Positions 1-11,572 of a stretch of DNA of 64,000 nt are shown piece by piece. Position 1 is the stretch's first letter, and every line of letters starts with the position of its first letter. Source of the stretch: Triplophysa rosa. Lineage: Eukaryota > Chordata > Actinopteri > Cypriniformes > Nemacheilidae. A model generated the notes under the pieces. That model saw nothing but the letters and a program-made list of their open reading frames with translations. It ran no database searches and was not told the DNA's origin. The stretch covers positions 3,921,807-3,985,806 of the forward strand of contig NC_079904.1 of NCBI RefSeq assembly GCF_024868665.1. The letters are read 5' to 3'. Position numbers and translations under genes: made by a program.

Positions 1-1828
1 GAAGCCAATAAAGTATTTTGGAAATATTTGCAGCCCAATAATAATACCTAAAATTCGGAAGTGCCAATCCACCTTGAGTTTTTTATCTCTGGAGAAATTC
101 CTTCCGGATCCTAGGTGTTTTTCCACCCCATATAAATGATGAAATCAAACTGAAATCAAAGTTTTGAAAGAAGGATTTAGGTAGGAAAATTGGGATACAT
201 TGAAACAAGTACAAGAGCCTTGGTAACATGTTCATTTTTACACAGTTACTTCTACCTGCTTTAATTTGATCTTGTCAGGTGTAAAGTTCTCCTTGTATAG
301 GGAATCCCTGTGTGATTTATATCCCTAAATATCTCAATCCTGATACAGACAGCTGAAAAGGCATATCTGTTTTAAAAACTCGAAGGCCCTGTTTATTTAT
401 AGGAAAGCAAACACTTTTCGAAAAGTTCAATTTATAACCTGAGAAATTTCCAAATTGGGTCAATGTCTTAATCACCTGTGGAATACCTGAGATTGGATCT
501 GAAGTATACAACAGCATATCATCGGCATATAAGGATGCCCTATGTTCTATGCCCCTACATCTAATGCCAGTAAAATGCTGTGAGCTTCTTAACGCTATAG
601 ATAAGGGTTCGATGGCTAAGGTAAAAAGTGAAGGACTAAGAGGGCATCCTTGTCTTGTACCGCTTAAAAGAGGAAACTGGTCTGTAGGAATTGCAGTTCA
701 GGGGATCCTTATCAGGTTTTAACAAAAGTATAATGTTGTTATACTACTAACGCGTCTCCAAGCATTTCGAGAAGAATGGGGGCTAATTTATTTGCAAATT
801 TTTTATAAAAGTCTATTGGTAGCCATCAGGGCCAGGAGTTTTGTGACTCTGCATTAATGTGATCGAATTTAGAATTTCTTCTATTTGTATGGGTTGCTCG
901 AAACTGGAGTTTTCTTCATAATTAAGGGTGGGTATATCTATACTGTCTAGAAATTAGATTCAGGGCTTTCGGTTGTATATAAGTTTGAGAAGTGATCATT
1001 GAAGATCTTATTAATTTCATTTGGATTTACTGTTACGAATTTGAGGTATAAGTTGAGAAGCCTCCTTAGATTTTAACTGGTGGGCTAGAAGACGACCTGC
1101 TTTTTCACCACGTTCATATATATATCCCCTGGAACATAATAGGTTCCATTCAGTATTCGTTGATAGCAGGTTATATTTCATTTGAAGGTTCAACCTTTCC
1201 TTATATAGTTCAGGTGAGGGAGTCAAATAATCATCCAGTTTACGTTTACGCTGTTTGATGAGGGTTGAGGTATATGAAATTATTTCTCCCCTTATAACTT
1301 GTAAGTGTCTCCCACAATGTAGATGCTGAGATAGAGTCCGATCTGTTGAGCTAAATATTCGATTAGTCCAACAGAAGGAAGAAGGGATTTATCTATAAAG
1401 AAATAATCGATTCTTGAATAGGAATGGTGGACTTGAGAGAAATAGGAATATACCCTGTTATGTGGAAAAAGAAATCTCCAAGGATCAACAGCTCCCACTT
1501 GATCCATGAACGAGATAAGGATTTAGGATTAGAGCGGTCCAGGGATGGGTTCATGACACAATTTATGTCACCTCCAAAAATCATTCGATGGGAGTTTAGA
1601 TCTGGCAATAAAGACACCAACGTGTCCCACCCATGATTTCCTAAGTCTAATATGGTCAGCAGTACGTAAGTGGGTTTCTTGTAAATATATTATTTCAGAT
1701 TTTTTTTTCTTTAAATATGCAAAGATTTTGCCTCTTTTGGTTGGGCCATTGAGACCTTTAACATTCCAGCTAACAAATCTAACGTTTGACCCCCCAGGTG
1801 ATTTCGTTGCATCGGCCATATCAGACAT
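1..1828 (-). pseudogene. LINE ORF2 (endonuclease and reverse transcriptase), broken and partial
   Basis: Starting at 1828 the endonuclease motifs VRFVSWNVKGLNG and IIYLQETHL are visible, followed after a frameshift by the active-site-like GGDINCVMNPSLDRS near 1570-1530. The reverse transcriptase catalytic motif YADD is at 518-529, in LYADDMLLYTSDP, followed by GYKLNFSKS. Several frame changes and stops lie between these blocks. The remainder is left of the window. Confidence 0.8.
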
Positions 1829-3817
1829 GAGCAGATTTACGTTTCAGCAAGCAATCACAGATCAATGACGTAATCAGTAACGAACATGCTTCCTCACTAA
1901 TAAGTACTTGTGCAAATATAACATAAAACAAAACCTTAATAACACTTACATAATATAAACTATAACATAAAACCAAACTGCCAAGCCTTCCCATGCTTGC
2001 TTCCCCAACTGAAGCCAGCCGCAGAAACCTGTTTAACTTACTTGGCTCCCGATTAACCGGTGAATATCTCTTTGCTTTTGAGAACCCCAAACCACAATGC
2101 CCGCGGAGGCGGGCAGGAAACAGCAGCCGAAACTTTATGCCTTTCTGATACAGTAGTTGTTTAACCTTTTTGAATACGGCGCGTTTCTTCGCTAAAGCTG
2201 CGCTCGTATCCAGGTATAGTCTCAGTGACACACCATTGTACTTGATATCATTTCGCCTGGCCCAGTTAAGTGCCTTTTCCTTTTCTTGAAATCTGTGGAA
2301 GCAAACGATGAATGGTCTAGGACAGTGGTTCCCAACCTTTTTTCCTTGGGCCCCCCCTACGTACATATATGACAATCGGAGCCCCCCCAACCCTCATATA
2401 TGTGTGTGTGTGTATACACACATAATTGCTACTCAAACACACATATATAGATAGTAAATATAAATAAATTAAATGAAATGGTTAAATATGAGTAATATAA
2501 AAGATTTTAATGACATTTTTACTTGAATACTCAAATACATTTTCAGGTTATTTTTCAGGTTGTTGTATGAACATACAGAGTATACTGAACGTAATGAAAG
2601 AACTGTTAAACATTAACATTGCTATACTTGCATAACGAGATGTAGGCTACTGTCAATTACTGCTTATTTTTATAAGGTGTCTTTTCATTTTGCTTGGTTT
2701 CATGCTGTCGTTTACCAATTTTTCACCACAGAACACACATTCTGGCCGAGACGAAAACCTAAATTTACGTAGGTTTTGTCATAGCGTCCGTCTAAACTTT
2801 TTAAACATTTCTGACGAAGAATCACCGCATTTACGTTTCTCTGCTATTTTTCCTTTTGATTTTTAAGTTAACACGAACGTTGACGCCTGACAGAGGATGT
2901 TTCTCATGTGAGTCTCATAGCCAGAACAGCCAATGACAGTGCCTCCGGCTACCGCGAAGCCCCGTGTGAATGTCTGCCGATGGAGCCGGAAAAATTTAAA
3001 TAATTATTTTATACAAGATATAACTATTTTTGACTGCATTATCTTGGCATTGTAAGCACGTGATTTTTTTAAAACATACAAAAATATTTTTATTTAAAAT
3101 GATTAGTGGAACATTTATGCAGCTTTATTTAACCTAAATAAAGCATGTCAGCTCCCGCGCCCCTCATGTGAACTCTGGCGTCCCCCTAAGGGGGTCGTGG
3201 ACCCCAGGTTGGGAACCACTGGTCTAGGAGGTTGTCCTACTCCTGGTTTGGAACGAAGGGCTCGGTGCGCACGCTCAAGTTCAGGAGGTTTATCAAACAC
3301 GCTCTCCATGGTATCCTTAAGCATCCCAGAAATAAATCCGATGGGGTCTTTTCCATCCTCAGCGCCTTCCGGGACTTTGATAATACGCAGATTAGCCTTT
3401 CTGGATCTATTTTCGAGATCATCCATTTGAACAAGAAGAGCATCGTTCTGTGCCTTCAATGATTTAATCGTTGTTTCCACGGTAACAAGCCTTTCAAAGT
3501 TATCGCCAACCAGAAATGAGCTAACTGTCTCCCGTAGTGTGTCAAGAGAGGGTTGTAGCGGCTTGATTGAATCTTGATTGAATTAAGCCAGCCATGTCCT
3601 CTTTCAAACTAGCCCGTTGTTTTGCCAGTTCAGAGATTATCTGACTCATCGACAGGTTATCCATGTTGTCTTTCTCAGGCGTGTCCTTGTTGCTAACGGT
3701 GTCGTTAGCCGCCATGATTGCTAGCTTACCCGCTAAGGTAGCACACGATCGTGTTACTGGTGCAGTGTGATGTTTAGAGTTGCTCATTTTGTTTTCTAAA
3801 CTAACCGTGGTACTCAC
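1821..3817 (-). pseudogene. LINE ORF1 (RNA-binding protein), split by a hAT insertion
   Basis: From 3817 the first part reads an N-terminal segment rich in Ser/Thr (start MSTTVSLENKMSNSKHH); at 3480-3230 comes a coiled coil and the L1 ORF1p-like region (NDALLVQMDDLENRSRKANL, then RIIKVPEG). The domain resumes beyond the insertion at 2314-1821 with FIVCFHRFQEKEKALNWARR and GIKFRLLFPARLR. The N-terminal piece and the coiled-coil piece are in different frames, so there is at least one frameshift besides the 899-base insertion. Confidence 0.75.
2323..3221. mobile_element. Non-autonomous hAT-type transposon nested in LINE ORF1
   Basis: The terminal inverted repeats are perfect over 16 bases: CAGTGGTTCCCAACCT at 2323-2338 and AGGTTGGGAACCACTG at 3206-3221. 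An exact 8-base target duplication, gtctagga, flanks it at 2315-2322 and 3222-3229. The 8-base duplication and the CAG...CTG ends are hAT hallmarks. No transposase is encoded in its 899 bases. Confidence 0.93.
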
Positions 3818-4077
3818 ACTTCGATATAAAGCAACTTAAATAAAAAAGAAAGCGCTTAGATAAGTTTAAAAGGAACGTGGTTTGGAGGTCCTCGTTAATG
3901 CTGCTGTCTCTTACATCGCTGAACCGGAAGTCGGTTTTGCACATTTCTAACCAATAAAAAGCATTTAAAAGTGCTTGACAACTTTTTTTTCTCGTTTTCT
4001 GAAAAACAGCAAATTTGAAAATCTGAGGTTTCGGAAGGACAGCGACGAAATGCTGAATAATTGAAGATACATTAAAA

Positions 4078-4245
4078 AAAAAGTTGGGTTGGGTCAAAAA
4101 TTAACCTTACAATTGGGTTAAATGAACCCAGAATATGGTTATATTTGACCCAACAATGGCCAGCATTTTGGGTTGAAACAACGCAGCATAGCATCATTTA
4201 TAACCCAACGGTGGGTTCAAATAACCCAACAGTTTTTAGAGTGTA
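4078..4245. repeat. MITE fragment with GGGTTNAA-type motifs
   Basis: A short stretch dense in the alternating motifs gggtca, gggttaaa and aacccaac on both strands, ending ttttagagtgtaaaat. This pattern is typical of a dispersed fish palindromic repeat; the boundaries are approximate. Confidence 0.5.
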
Positions 4246-6013
4246 AAATTATTTTTAATTAAGAAATGTTTGTGTTAACGATTTTTTCTTGTTACATTTT
4301 TACCGGTTACCTTTTCTCGTCATCTCTTGACAAACATTTATCATATTTGTCTCAGACAGCTGTGTTTTATGGCCCATGGAGCTCCACACAAGATGCATTT
4401 CTGTGCTCATTGTGTCCTGAGCTGTTTTTCGGTTTACCTCAGCAGATAAATTGTTTACTTGTTTTGCTCTTTTGCACATCCGCATCACATCACTGCCCTT
4501 GAGAAGCGCGCTTGAGGTTCACAACGCACCAATACAACACAAATCCGTTCATGTATGCGGTGAATACTGAACCGAGATGAAGAAAAGTGCACATCTGTGC
4601 ACAAACACACATAGTTCTTCATGACTTTGAGAAGCCATCTGCTGTCTGTAGAGGACTGAAGTGACCGGTCATCGAAATTCACCATCCATCATGCCAGGTG
4701 ACACTTTCTGGAAATACCACCAGAAACTCCTCAAAATAACATTTTATTTCTTAACCAGATGGTTGGGGAAAAGAGAAGTTTAATCTTTAGGGAAAAAATG
4801 TGTCTAAATGTGTTTAAAAACCAAAAATGTAGTTAACGAACAAAATTTATGATAAAACTACACAGAGCTAAATACACTAAAGTTAAACTAAAGAATATTT
4901 GTGTCTCATTTTTGGACATTCCTACACTTTCTGTATATGTGAAGGACAGTAAAGCTTACACTATGAGCTTAATATCAATTTTGTTTTGTCCTTGTCGCTC
5001 TTTCAGCTCTATAATGAAATGAAGCACCTTACAAGAGCTATAAACCAAATTCATTTAAACTCCCATCCAGGTAATGCCTCTCGGGGCAATGTTACATAGA
5101 CCAAAAAGAGAGAAAAAAACCCTCTACAGTATTTCATCTTAAACACAACTGTTTCAGAGGAAAGCAAATTGGTTTCTATCTAAATGCAAATTTTTACCTC
5201 TGTGGTGATGTTGTGGAAAGAGAGCTCACATGTGTGTGTTTTGGACCTTTCTGAGACACATTAAAGCCCTCGACCACGTGTTACATTTTCAATATTTAAT
5301 CTACAACGACTGATGGGTTTGTTCTTAAAAAGTTTAACACTGCCACAGAGGTATTAAATAATTTATGCCGTGATATTTGCTGCATATAAAGTATTATTAA
5401 CCCGGGGCTTTATGTATAATGGTTGTTTAATTTGAATAAGAATTTTGTTGAGTCACTGAGTCAGGAATTTTACCCATTTGTTTGTAACTTTTGCAAGAAA
5501 TCTACAACTTTCCGGCCTGTCTGAATTGAATAGATAGAAAGTGTCATAATATTATACCAAATATTAAAATGTCATGAGATCAAATGAAAATTCACGGTTT
5601 CATTTTTCCACACCAGACAGTAGTAATGACTAGATAGATTTTAAGCTTTGGTCATTTTGTTGATTTTTTTTAATTGTATGGAACTTCATTGTTATATATT
5701 TTATTATGAATTTAACGTGATGTTGGAGTTCAAATTTGTTATGTGTGAGGAAAACGTGCCACTCAAAAGCTTTTGGCCTCAGACTGTGACGTCTCAGCAG
5801 AATCTTGTGGTCTGAAAATGTCTACAAAACCTCTGGGAAAGAGATGTGAGACATCGGATATCTGCTCCATCAGTTTGATGCGGTTATTGTGAAATTGAGC
5901 ATCTCTCATTTTCCAGCAGACCGATGAGGAACTGAGGACTTATCGAACCTTTATTGATCTATGACATCACAACGGTGCATTTTCCCTATTCCATGATGGA
6001 AATGGAGGAGGAA

Positions 6014-6289
6014 GTTCAATCAAAAATACAACTTCTGTAATTTATCCATCCTCATGTTGTTCAAGACCTGTATATGACTCTTTCTTTTGTGAAACACAAA
6101 AGAGGATATTCTGAGAAATGTCTCAGTGGTTTTGTGGCCATAGAATGGAAGTCAATGGGGTCCAGTGTTGGTTGGTTACCAACGTTCTTCAAAAATACCT
6201 TCTTTTGTGTTCTGCAGAAGAGAGAAAGTCATGCAAGTTTGGAATAAAAAATGAAAGAATTTTCATTTTTGGATGAACTATCCCTTTAA
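6014..6289. repeat. TTAA-type palindromic MITE, family A, copy 1
   Basis: The core shows the two mirror arms of this family, gaaacacaaaagaggatatt and cttcttttgtgttctgcag, and the right end is gaactatccctttaa. The left end is degraded. Family A recurs about 15 times in the window. Confidence 0.8.
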
Positions 6290-6902
6290 CATAATATTAC
6301 CTTGCATTTAACATGAAATGTATGATGTTTATGACATTTTTTTGTTTGTTTTTTGACTGAAACTTACTGGTACATTTCGTCTTTGGTTATGCACTAAGTG
6401 GGTTTTTCTAAAAGATGGCGCACAAGCACATGTTTTCTTTCCCCCTCCACAAATGCAGTATTTGTGTTTTGATAAAGCAGCGTCTCTTTCATCTTGCTGT
6501 GGAACTAACCTGTGTGTTGGCTCTGTTTGTTACCCGTGTGGTGGGTGATTTGGTATGCTGCGTGTTCACTGAGGAGTCGAATTGAGTTTTTGAAGAAAGG
6601 TTAGGTCTCCTGCTTTAAGCCCAGTTGATTGGCGTTTCATTCCCTCACGCGGTTCCATGTGCGTTTCCCGGCGCCTTCTGAGCTGTGGTCTGACCAATTG
6701 GACTGTCACACTCGGACATATTCATAATTAAACATGACCTGTCACATCCGCAGACCTGAGACCGACTTCACCAATCCTTTCTGTTAACCACCACCTGTAA
6801 CTAACCGTCAGCTGATGCCACATCTGTCAAGCCGCTTGATGAATTACAGGAAGCTTGTTTATGAATCGTGGTGACAGCAGGTGTGAATTTACCTTTACAA
6901 AC

Positions 6903-7194
6903 TTAAAGTGATAGTTTATCCAGAAATAATCACCCTCATGTCATTTCATTCAAACCTGCATGACTTTCTTCCGCAGAACACTAAAGAAGATATTTTGAAG
7001 AATGTTGTTAACTGGCTCCCATTCACTTGCATTGGTTTTGTGTTCATACAATAGAAGTGAATGGGGGCCAGTGCTGTTCGGTTGCCAACTTTCATCAAAA
7101 TATCTTCTTTTGTGTTCTGCAGAAGAAAAGGTTTGAAATGAGGGTGAGTAAATGATGACAGAATTTTCATTTTTGGGTGAACTATCACCTCAAG
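6903..7194. repeat. TTAA-type MITE, family A, copy 2
   Basis: The left end is ttaaagtgatagttta and the right end is gtgaactatcacctcaa, with the standard internal arms. Nearly full length, 292 bases. Confidence 0.82.
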
Positions 7195-7292
7195 TATAAA
7201 TCAGACAGGAATGAAGAGGCAGACAGCTGTTAATTCCCCAAAGAAACGTTAATTTAAATTAATCAGATGTTCTAATGAGCCCTTTCTTTCTT

Positions 7293-7419
7293 AATTTTTA
7301 TAGTCTAAAGAATCTCTTACAATCACAAAGAACCTTTTGTGAATCATACATTTTCTTTGGATGCAACAAAAATCATTCTTCTATGGCATTGTGTAGCACC
7401 ATTATTTTTAAGAGTGTAC
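7293..7419. repeat. Fragment of the CACTCTTAAAAATA palindromic MITE
   Basis: The right half resembles the complete copy at 36721-36960: the sequence ttctatggcattgtgtagcacc is followed by attatttttaagagtgtacc. The left half is diverged. Confidence 0.6.
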
Positions 7420-7564
7420 CACAGGAGAGGAAAACCATTTGAGTCCAAAGGAATAATTGCTTTGTTGTCTTGAAAACCTTTTTTCCCCTCATTTATGCGA
7501 TTCCAAATTGACTTGTGTAGAGAACAGACTTGTGTATAGATTGACTAGTTTTTGCGTGTATATC

Positions 7565-7780
7565 ATATCCGCGTTACCCTTTGTTACCGCCTTTCCTGAC
7601 GTAGAAACATAATTAATAACTGCTGAGTAGTTTTAAATGAATAATAAATAAATATACAATAAAATTTGAATAGAAAGTAATATAAATACAAATTAAATAT
7701 AAAATAAATGGTTATATTATAACAAAACACAGACTGGAAGTTAACTTCGGGCCAGCGTGTGCGTTCGTCTATACCTTTAC
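7565..7780. repeat. Repeated segment shared with 13905-14165
   Basis: About 210 bases align with 13905-14165 in the same orientation. Shared landmarks are ctgagtagttttaa versus ttgagtagttttaa, an AT-rich middle, then aaacacagactggaagttaa versus aaacacagaccggaagttaa and the ending cgtgtgcgt. The second copy lies just upstream of a MADF-like exon, so this may be part of a DNA transposon. Confidence 0.65.
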
Positions 7781-7964
7781 AAATTAGTCACAAACAGTGT
7801 CTTAGCATCATACTTGTCAAAAAACATGATTTTGTTCGTTATATGTGGTGACTTGTGTAAGAATTGTGACGTGTTGTCACATGGATATTAAAAATGTCCT
7901 GTGGTATATTCTCTTTTTATGTTTTTATGATGTCATGCTGACTCCTGGTCTGGTCCGTTCGCAG

Positions 7965-8140
7965 GGAACTCATTCTAACGCTGGCACTGGGTCAAGTCCT
8001 GTCGCTGCTCATCTGTGGAATCGGTTTGACCAGCAAGTACCTCGCGGACGATTATCATGCCAACACTCCTGTGTTTCAGAGCTTTCTCAACTATATCCTG
8101 CTGTTCCTGGTCTATACGACAACACTTGCAGTTAGACAAG
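7965..8140 (+). CDS. slc35f1: slc35f1 exon (membrane segments 1-2)
   Basis: The acceptor is ttcgcag and the donor is gtaagac. The first G completes a codon begun in the missing upstream exon, and the exon ends after one base of the next codon. It encodes two hydrophobic helices, around [16 protein letters not shown] and [16 protein letters not shown], joined by the loop [18 protein letters not shown], and ends in VRQ. This is the usual SLC35F1 exon 2. Confidence 0.95.
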
Positions 8141-11100
8141 GTAAGACAGCCGTCCTTACAATGCTTTCTGTGTGGTTATAAATACAGTATATACGGAAAG
8201 CACATTTTCTGTGAGACTCCTAATTGTTATTTGAAGTTTTTCCCCATTTAACGTTTCGAGCAAATTTAAAAACTGACTTGTGTTCTATTTTTAGAAAGGC
8301 TAATTTATGTTCCTGTTCCTGCATACTTTATGAATGTCCTGTAAAGGTCATATTTATTTCTAAAAGGTTAGATTTACATGATCTAAAGTAAGTGAATGCG
8401 GGCAAACATTCTGTTCTTTATTCTCTGTAAATGATAATTTGCTTCTTAAGAAAACATGTGGGGAAGCATAATAAGCCACGTCTTTATTCTGATGTAGTAA
8501 TCATTTGTGTCGTCTCTAAACGTTTTCATTTCACGACTGGATGGTGACTCAATAAGTGATGTTGTGCTTAGTACCCATGTTATGTTTCTCTTTAATTGAA
8601 TCTTGTGTTAAAGGAATAGTTCGGACTTTCTGTCATATTTACTTGGATGTCTTTGGTCACACTTCTTTCATGGAACACAAAAAGAGTTATTTATAGCAGG
8701 TTGTCCAAACTGCTTTTTTCTACAACGAAAGTAAACGATGACCAAAGATTTATTAAAGTCCCTGTGAACCGGAAGTTGCGATCGTTTTTACTTCCATATT
8801 TTGATGCATTTCCGAGTGAAATGGAATTTTTAATGAGGAAAAAAGTGGGCGTGGCTTTCGTCTTTTGCTGTGATTTGATTGGATGTATTAAAACAGCCGT
8901 TGCATTTTGAAATGGAACTGGCAGAAGCTCCTCCCAAGCCGTCTAACATACGTCATCTAAGATGGATTGTCACTGCAGGTTTTTAACTAAAGATTATGAG
9001 GTAACCCGATTTGTAAAAAGGGAAAGACCCACATTGATAAACTATTTACAATAAACGCTGCAATATTTTATAAAAAATAGGCATTGCAATTTTTTATTTC
9101 ACTGGGACTTTAAAAATGAATTTTACTCTGTTTGCCATCAAATGGCATGCATGAGTTGTATGGTTCATGATGCTGTCTGCTAAACATCTTCTTTAATAGA
9201 AGAAAGTTAGGAAGAAAGGGTGTAAAGTGACATGAGGGTAAGTAAACGATGACAGCATTATTTTTGGGTGAACCGTCCCTTTAATGTGTCCGCATGATGA
9301 TTTCTGGCATACTTTCAGCAGGCTAAGAATAGATATGGAAAAGAGCCGTGTTCTGAGCTGAGAAATATGCCAACTCACAGTCTATTTATAACACAGGTGT
9401 GAAATCGTTTCTTTTTGCAGAAATCAGTTCTCTAGATCAGAACTAGATAAATAGGGAAATGTCCGGAATACTTAATCCATGGTCTGCAACAATCCGTGGG
9501 CTCATATTTTTGTACAAGGCTTGTATAACTGTATATTTGATTGTCGTCCCAGATTGAAGCGCGTGGACGCTGCATGCGAGCGCGCTGCAGAAATTGGTTA
9601 TTTCAAGCACGGCGCCCCGCGCGAGCCGCAGGGTAGACACGTCCAGGCAGCTTCTTGCCAAATTGGCCCGCTCCGTTTGTTCCACCCCAGTGACCAAGCA
9701 TTTCTGTTGGAAGCCTCTGTAAACACAGCCACACGCTACAGAAAGTGGGCAGGCTTCAGGATAACGAGAGTATCGTGAGCAGATCGCTGTCAGTCGGCCC
9801 GTGTCCACGAGCTCCTGCCAAACAGCGATCCTTATCTTCTGCAGTCAGACAGCGTGGAAGCTGTCATCTTACAATAGCCGTGGTAAAGTGAAACTTCCTT
9901 TTCTCATTACCTTACCTTCCTCTCTTCTCTTTTCACCTGTTCAGTGGATCTTGTAGATGTCGTGAGTCGTGACCCCTGCGCTCAGTTTAAATTAGATTTA
10001 AACCACTGAGGTGTAGAATTGTAGGAGAACTTTAGGGCACTGTCCATGAACACTGGTGACTTCTTTTGAGTAGATGTTAGATAAACTATTTTGAAAGAGC
10101 CAAAACCTGCTTCTCGTAAATACATCTGTGTATTTTAAATATGATTTTGTGTTATGGACAGTGTTGGGTGCAACTAGTTACTAAGTAATTAGTTACTGTA
10201 ATTTAATTACTTTCCCCTTGAAAAAGTAAAGTAAGGGATTACTCTTATTTTTTCTGTAATTTAATTACAGTTACTTCTTATGAAATTAAACAAAAGACTT
10301 TGTGTAATATGCGCGTGTAATGGTGGAATTGACATCAAAATTCAAAGTCTAACTTTAAAATCCTTGCTTTAATGTATAATTCTCACATTTGTAATACTTT
10401 GGTCAGTTAATAATTGTACTTTATGTAGTTTAATATTATTTGATTGAATGAATTAAATAAGCCGTTTCATGTATCCTTAAATCACTTAACTAATCAAGGT
10501 TGATGTAGGATATAGAAAGTAATTAGTAATAAGTAACTAAATACTTTTTGGAGAGAGTAATTTGTACAGTAATCTAATTACACTGTTGAATATGTAATTA
10601 GTAACTAGTAATTAATTACTTTTTCAGAGTAATTTACCCAACACTGGTTATGGATGACTTGATATTTAAATTATTCGGATATAAACACGGATTGTAATTT
10701 AATAATGATTTATTTCATAGCTGACAAGTATGAGTGTTTTGTCTATGTTTTAGCTGTAATATTCCAGTTGACCGCCAGCATATATTTTTGACGTGCATGA
10801 TAACATGCATAAGGGGTGAACGTTTATTTTTGGGTGTAAACGTTATAAAACCTGCTAAAATGCTTTGTGCCTAGTTTATTTAGCTTATTTTAATTCATGG
10901 CTTAAATACATTACGTTACTCATAAACTGACATGTTTGACTTATGGTTAAAATTGTTACATTCAACAGTCACAAATTTAGAAAGTAGTGGTTTTAAGGCA
11001 GCAAAATCTTTTATGTAATCCCATGACAAATGCAGATCCTGTTGAAAGTAATACTGAAAATTCACTTTTTCAATTCTTGTTCTATTACTAATCTTACTGA

Positions 11101-11538
11101 TTTAAAAAAAGGATACTTATTCCAGCATAATTATTTTAAACATTATATTCTCATAAAGTTTAGTTTTCTTTCAAAGGCTGATGATGGCCAACATTTTCTG
11201 AAAGTCAAAAGGATTACTCAAAAAATTAAGATAATGTACTTAAAGGCCTGGTTTCACAGACAGGGATTAGCTTAAGCCCGGACTAACCCTTAGTTAAATT
11301 AGCATATTTAAGATATTTTTATAGAAATGCCCAGTAAAAAACATTACATGTGTGCATCTTGATACAAAACAATGGCGCTGACATACTTTAAGATGTTTTA
11401 AAGTGAGTTATTTTCAGTTAAGACTGCTCAAACATTCATTTTAGTCTGGGATTAGCCTTAAACCTCGTCTGTGAAACCGGGCAATAGAGTGTCAGGCATA
11501 ATTCTGTACCAAATTTAGGGGAAGAAAAATTCTCTCTT

Positions 11539-11572
<34 letters not shown>

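Larger units (their letters stand above)
1..3820 (-). mobile_element. L1-type LINE relic, continuing left of the window
   Basis: A non-LTR retrotransposon on the minus strand. ORF1 starts near 3817 and ends at 1821; ORF2 starts near 1828, so the two overlap by a few bases. ORF2 runs off the left edge, so the 3' end is outside. ORF2 shows an AP-endonuclease start and a reverse-transcriptase YADD motif. Several frameshifts, and a separate DNA transposon inside ORF1, show it is dead. The 5' boundary near 3,820-4,080 is not sharply defined. Confidence 0.85.
3830..7964 (+). other. Rest of slc35f1 intron 1 in the window
   Basis: No coding exon was found. It holds a MITE fragment at 4078-4245, two TTAA-type MITE copies near 6014-6289 and 6903-7194, a MITE fragment at 7293-7419 and a repeated segment at 7565-7780. 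The stretch 4,250-6,010 shows no repeat or exon that I recognise. Confidence 0.6.

Noticed and set aside
1821..2390. Single 189-codon minus-strand protein
   Set aside because: Only the central part is LINE ORF1; the first residues come from the hAT insertion, so this is not one gene.
1..7964. First exon of slc35f1
   Set aside because: I looked for a GC-rich start exon with a donor of matching phase and saw none; human intron 1 is very long, so it probably lies left of the window.
9443..9808. Open frames of 121 codons (minus) and 99 codons (plus) in slc35f1 intron 2
   Set aside because: They overlap on opposite strands in a CpG-rich patch, with no domain, no start context or splice logic, and cysteine-rich but unfamiliar translations. 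GC-rich sequence lacks stops by chance.
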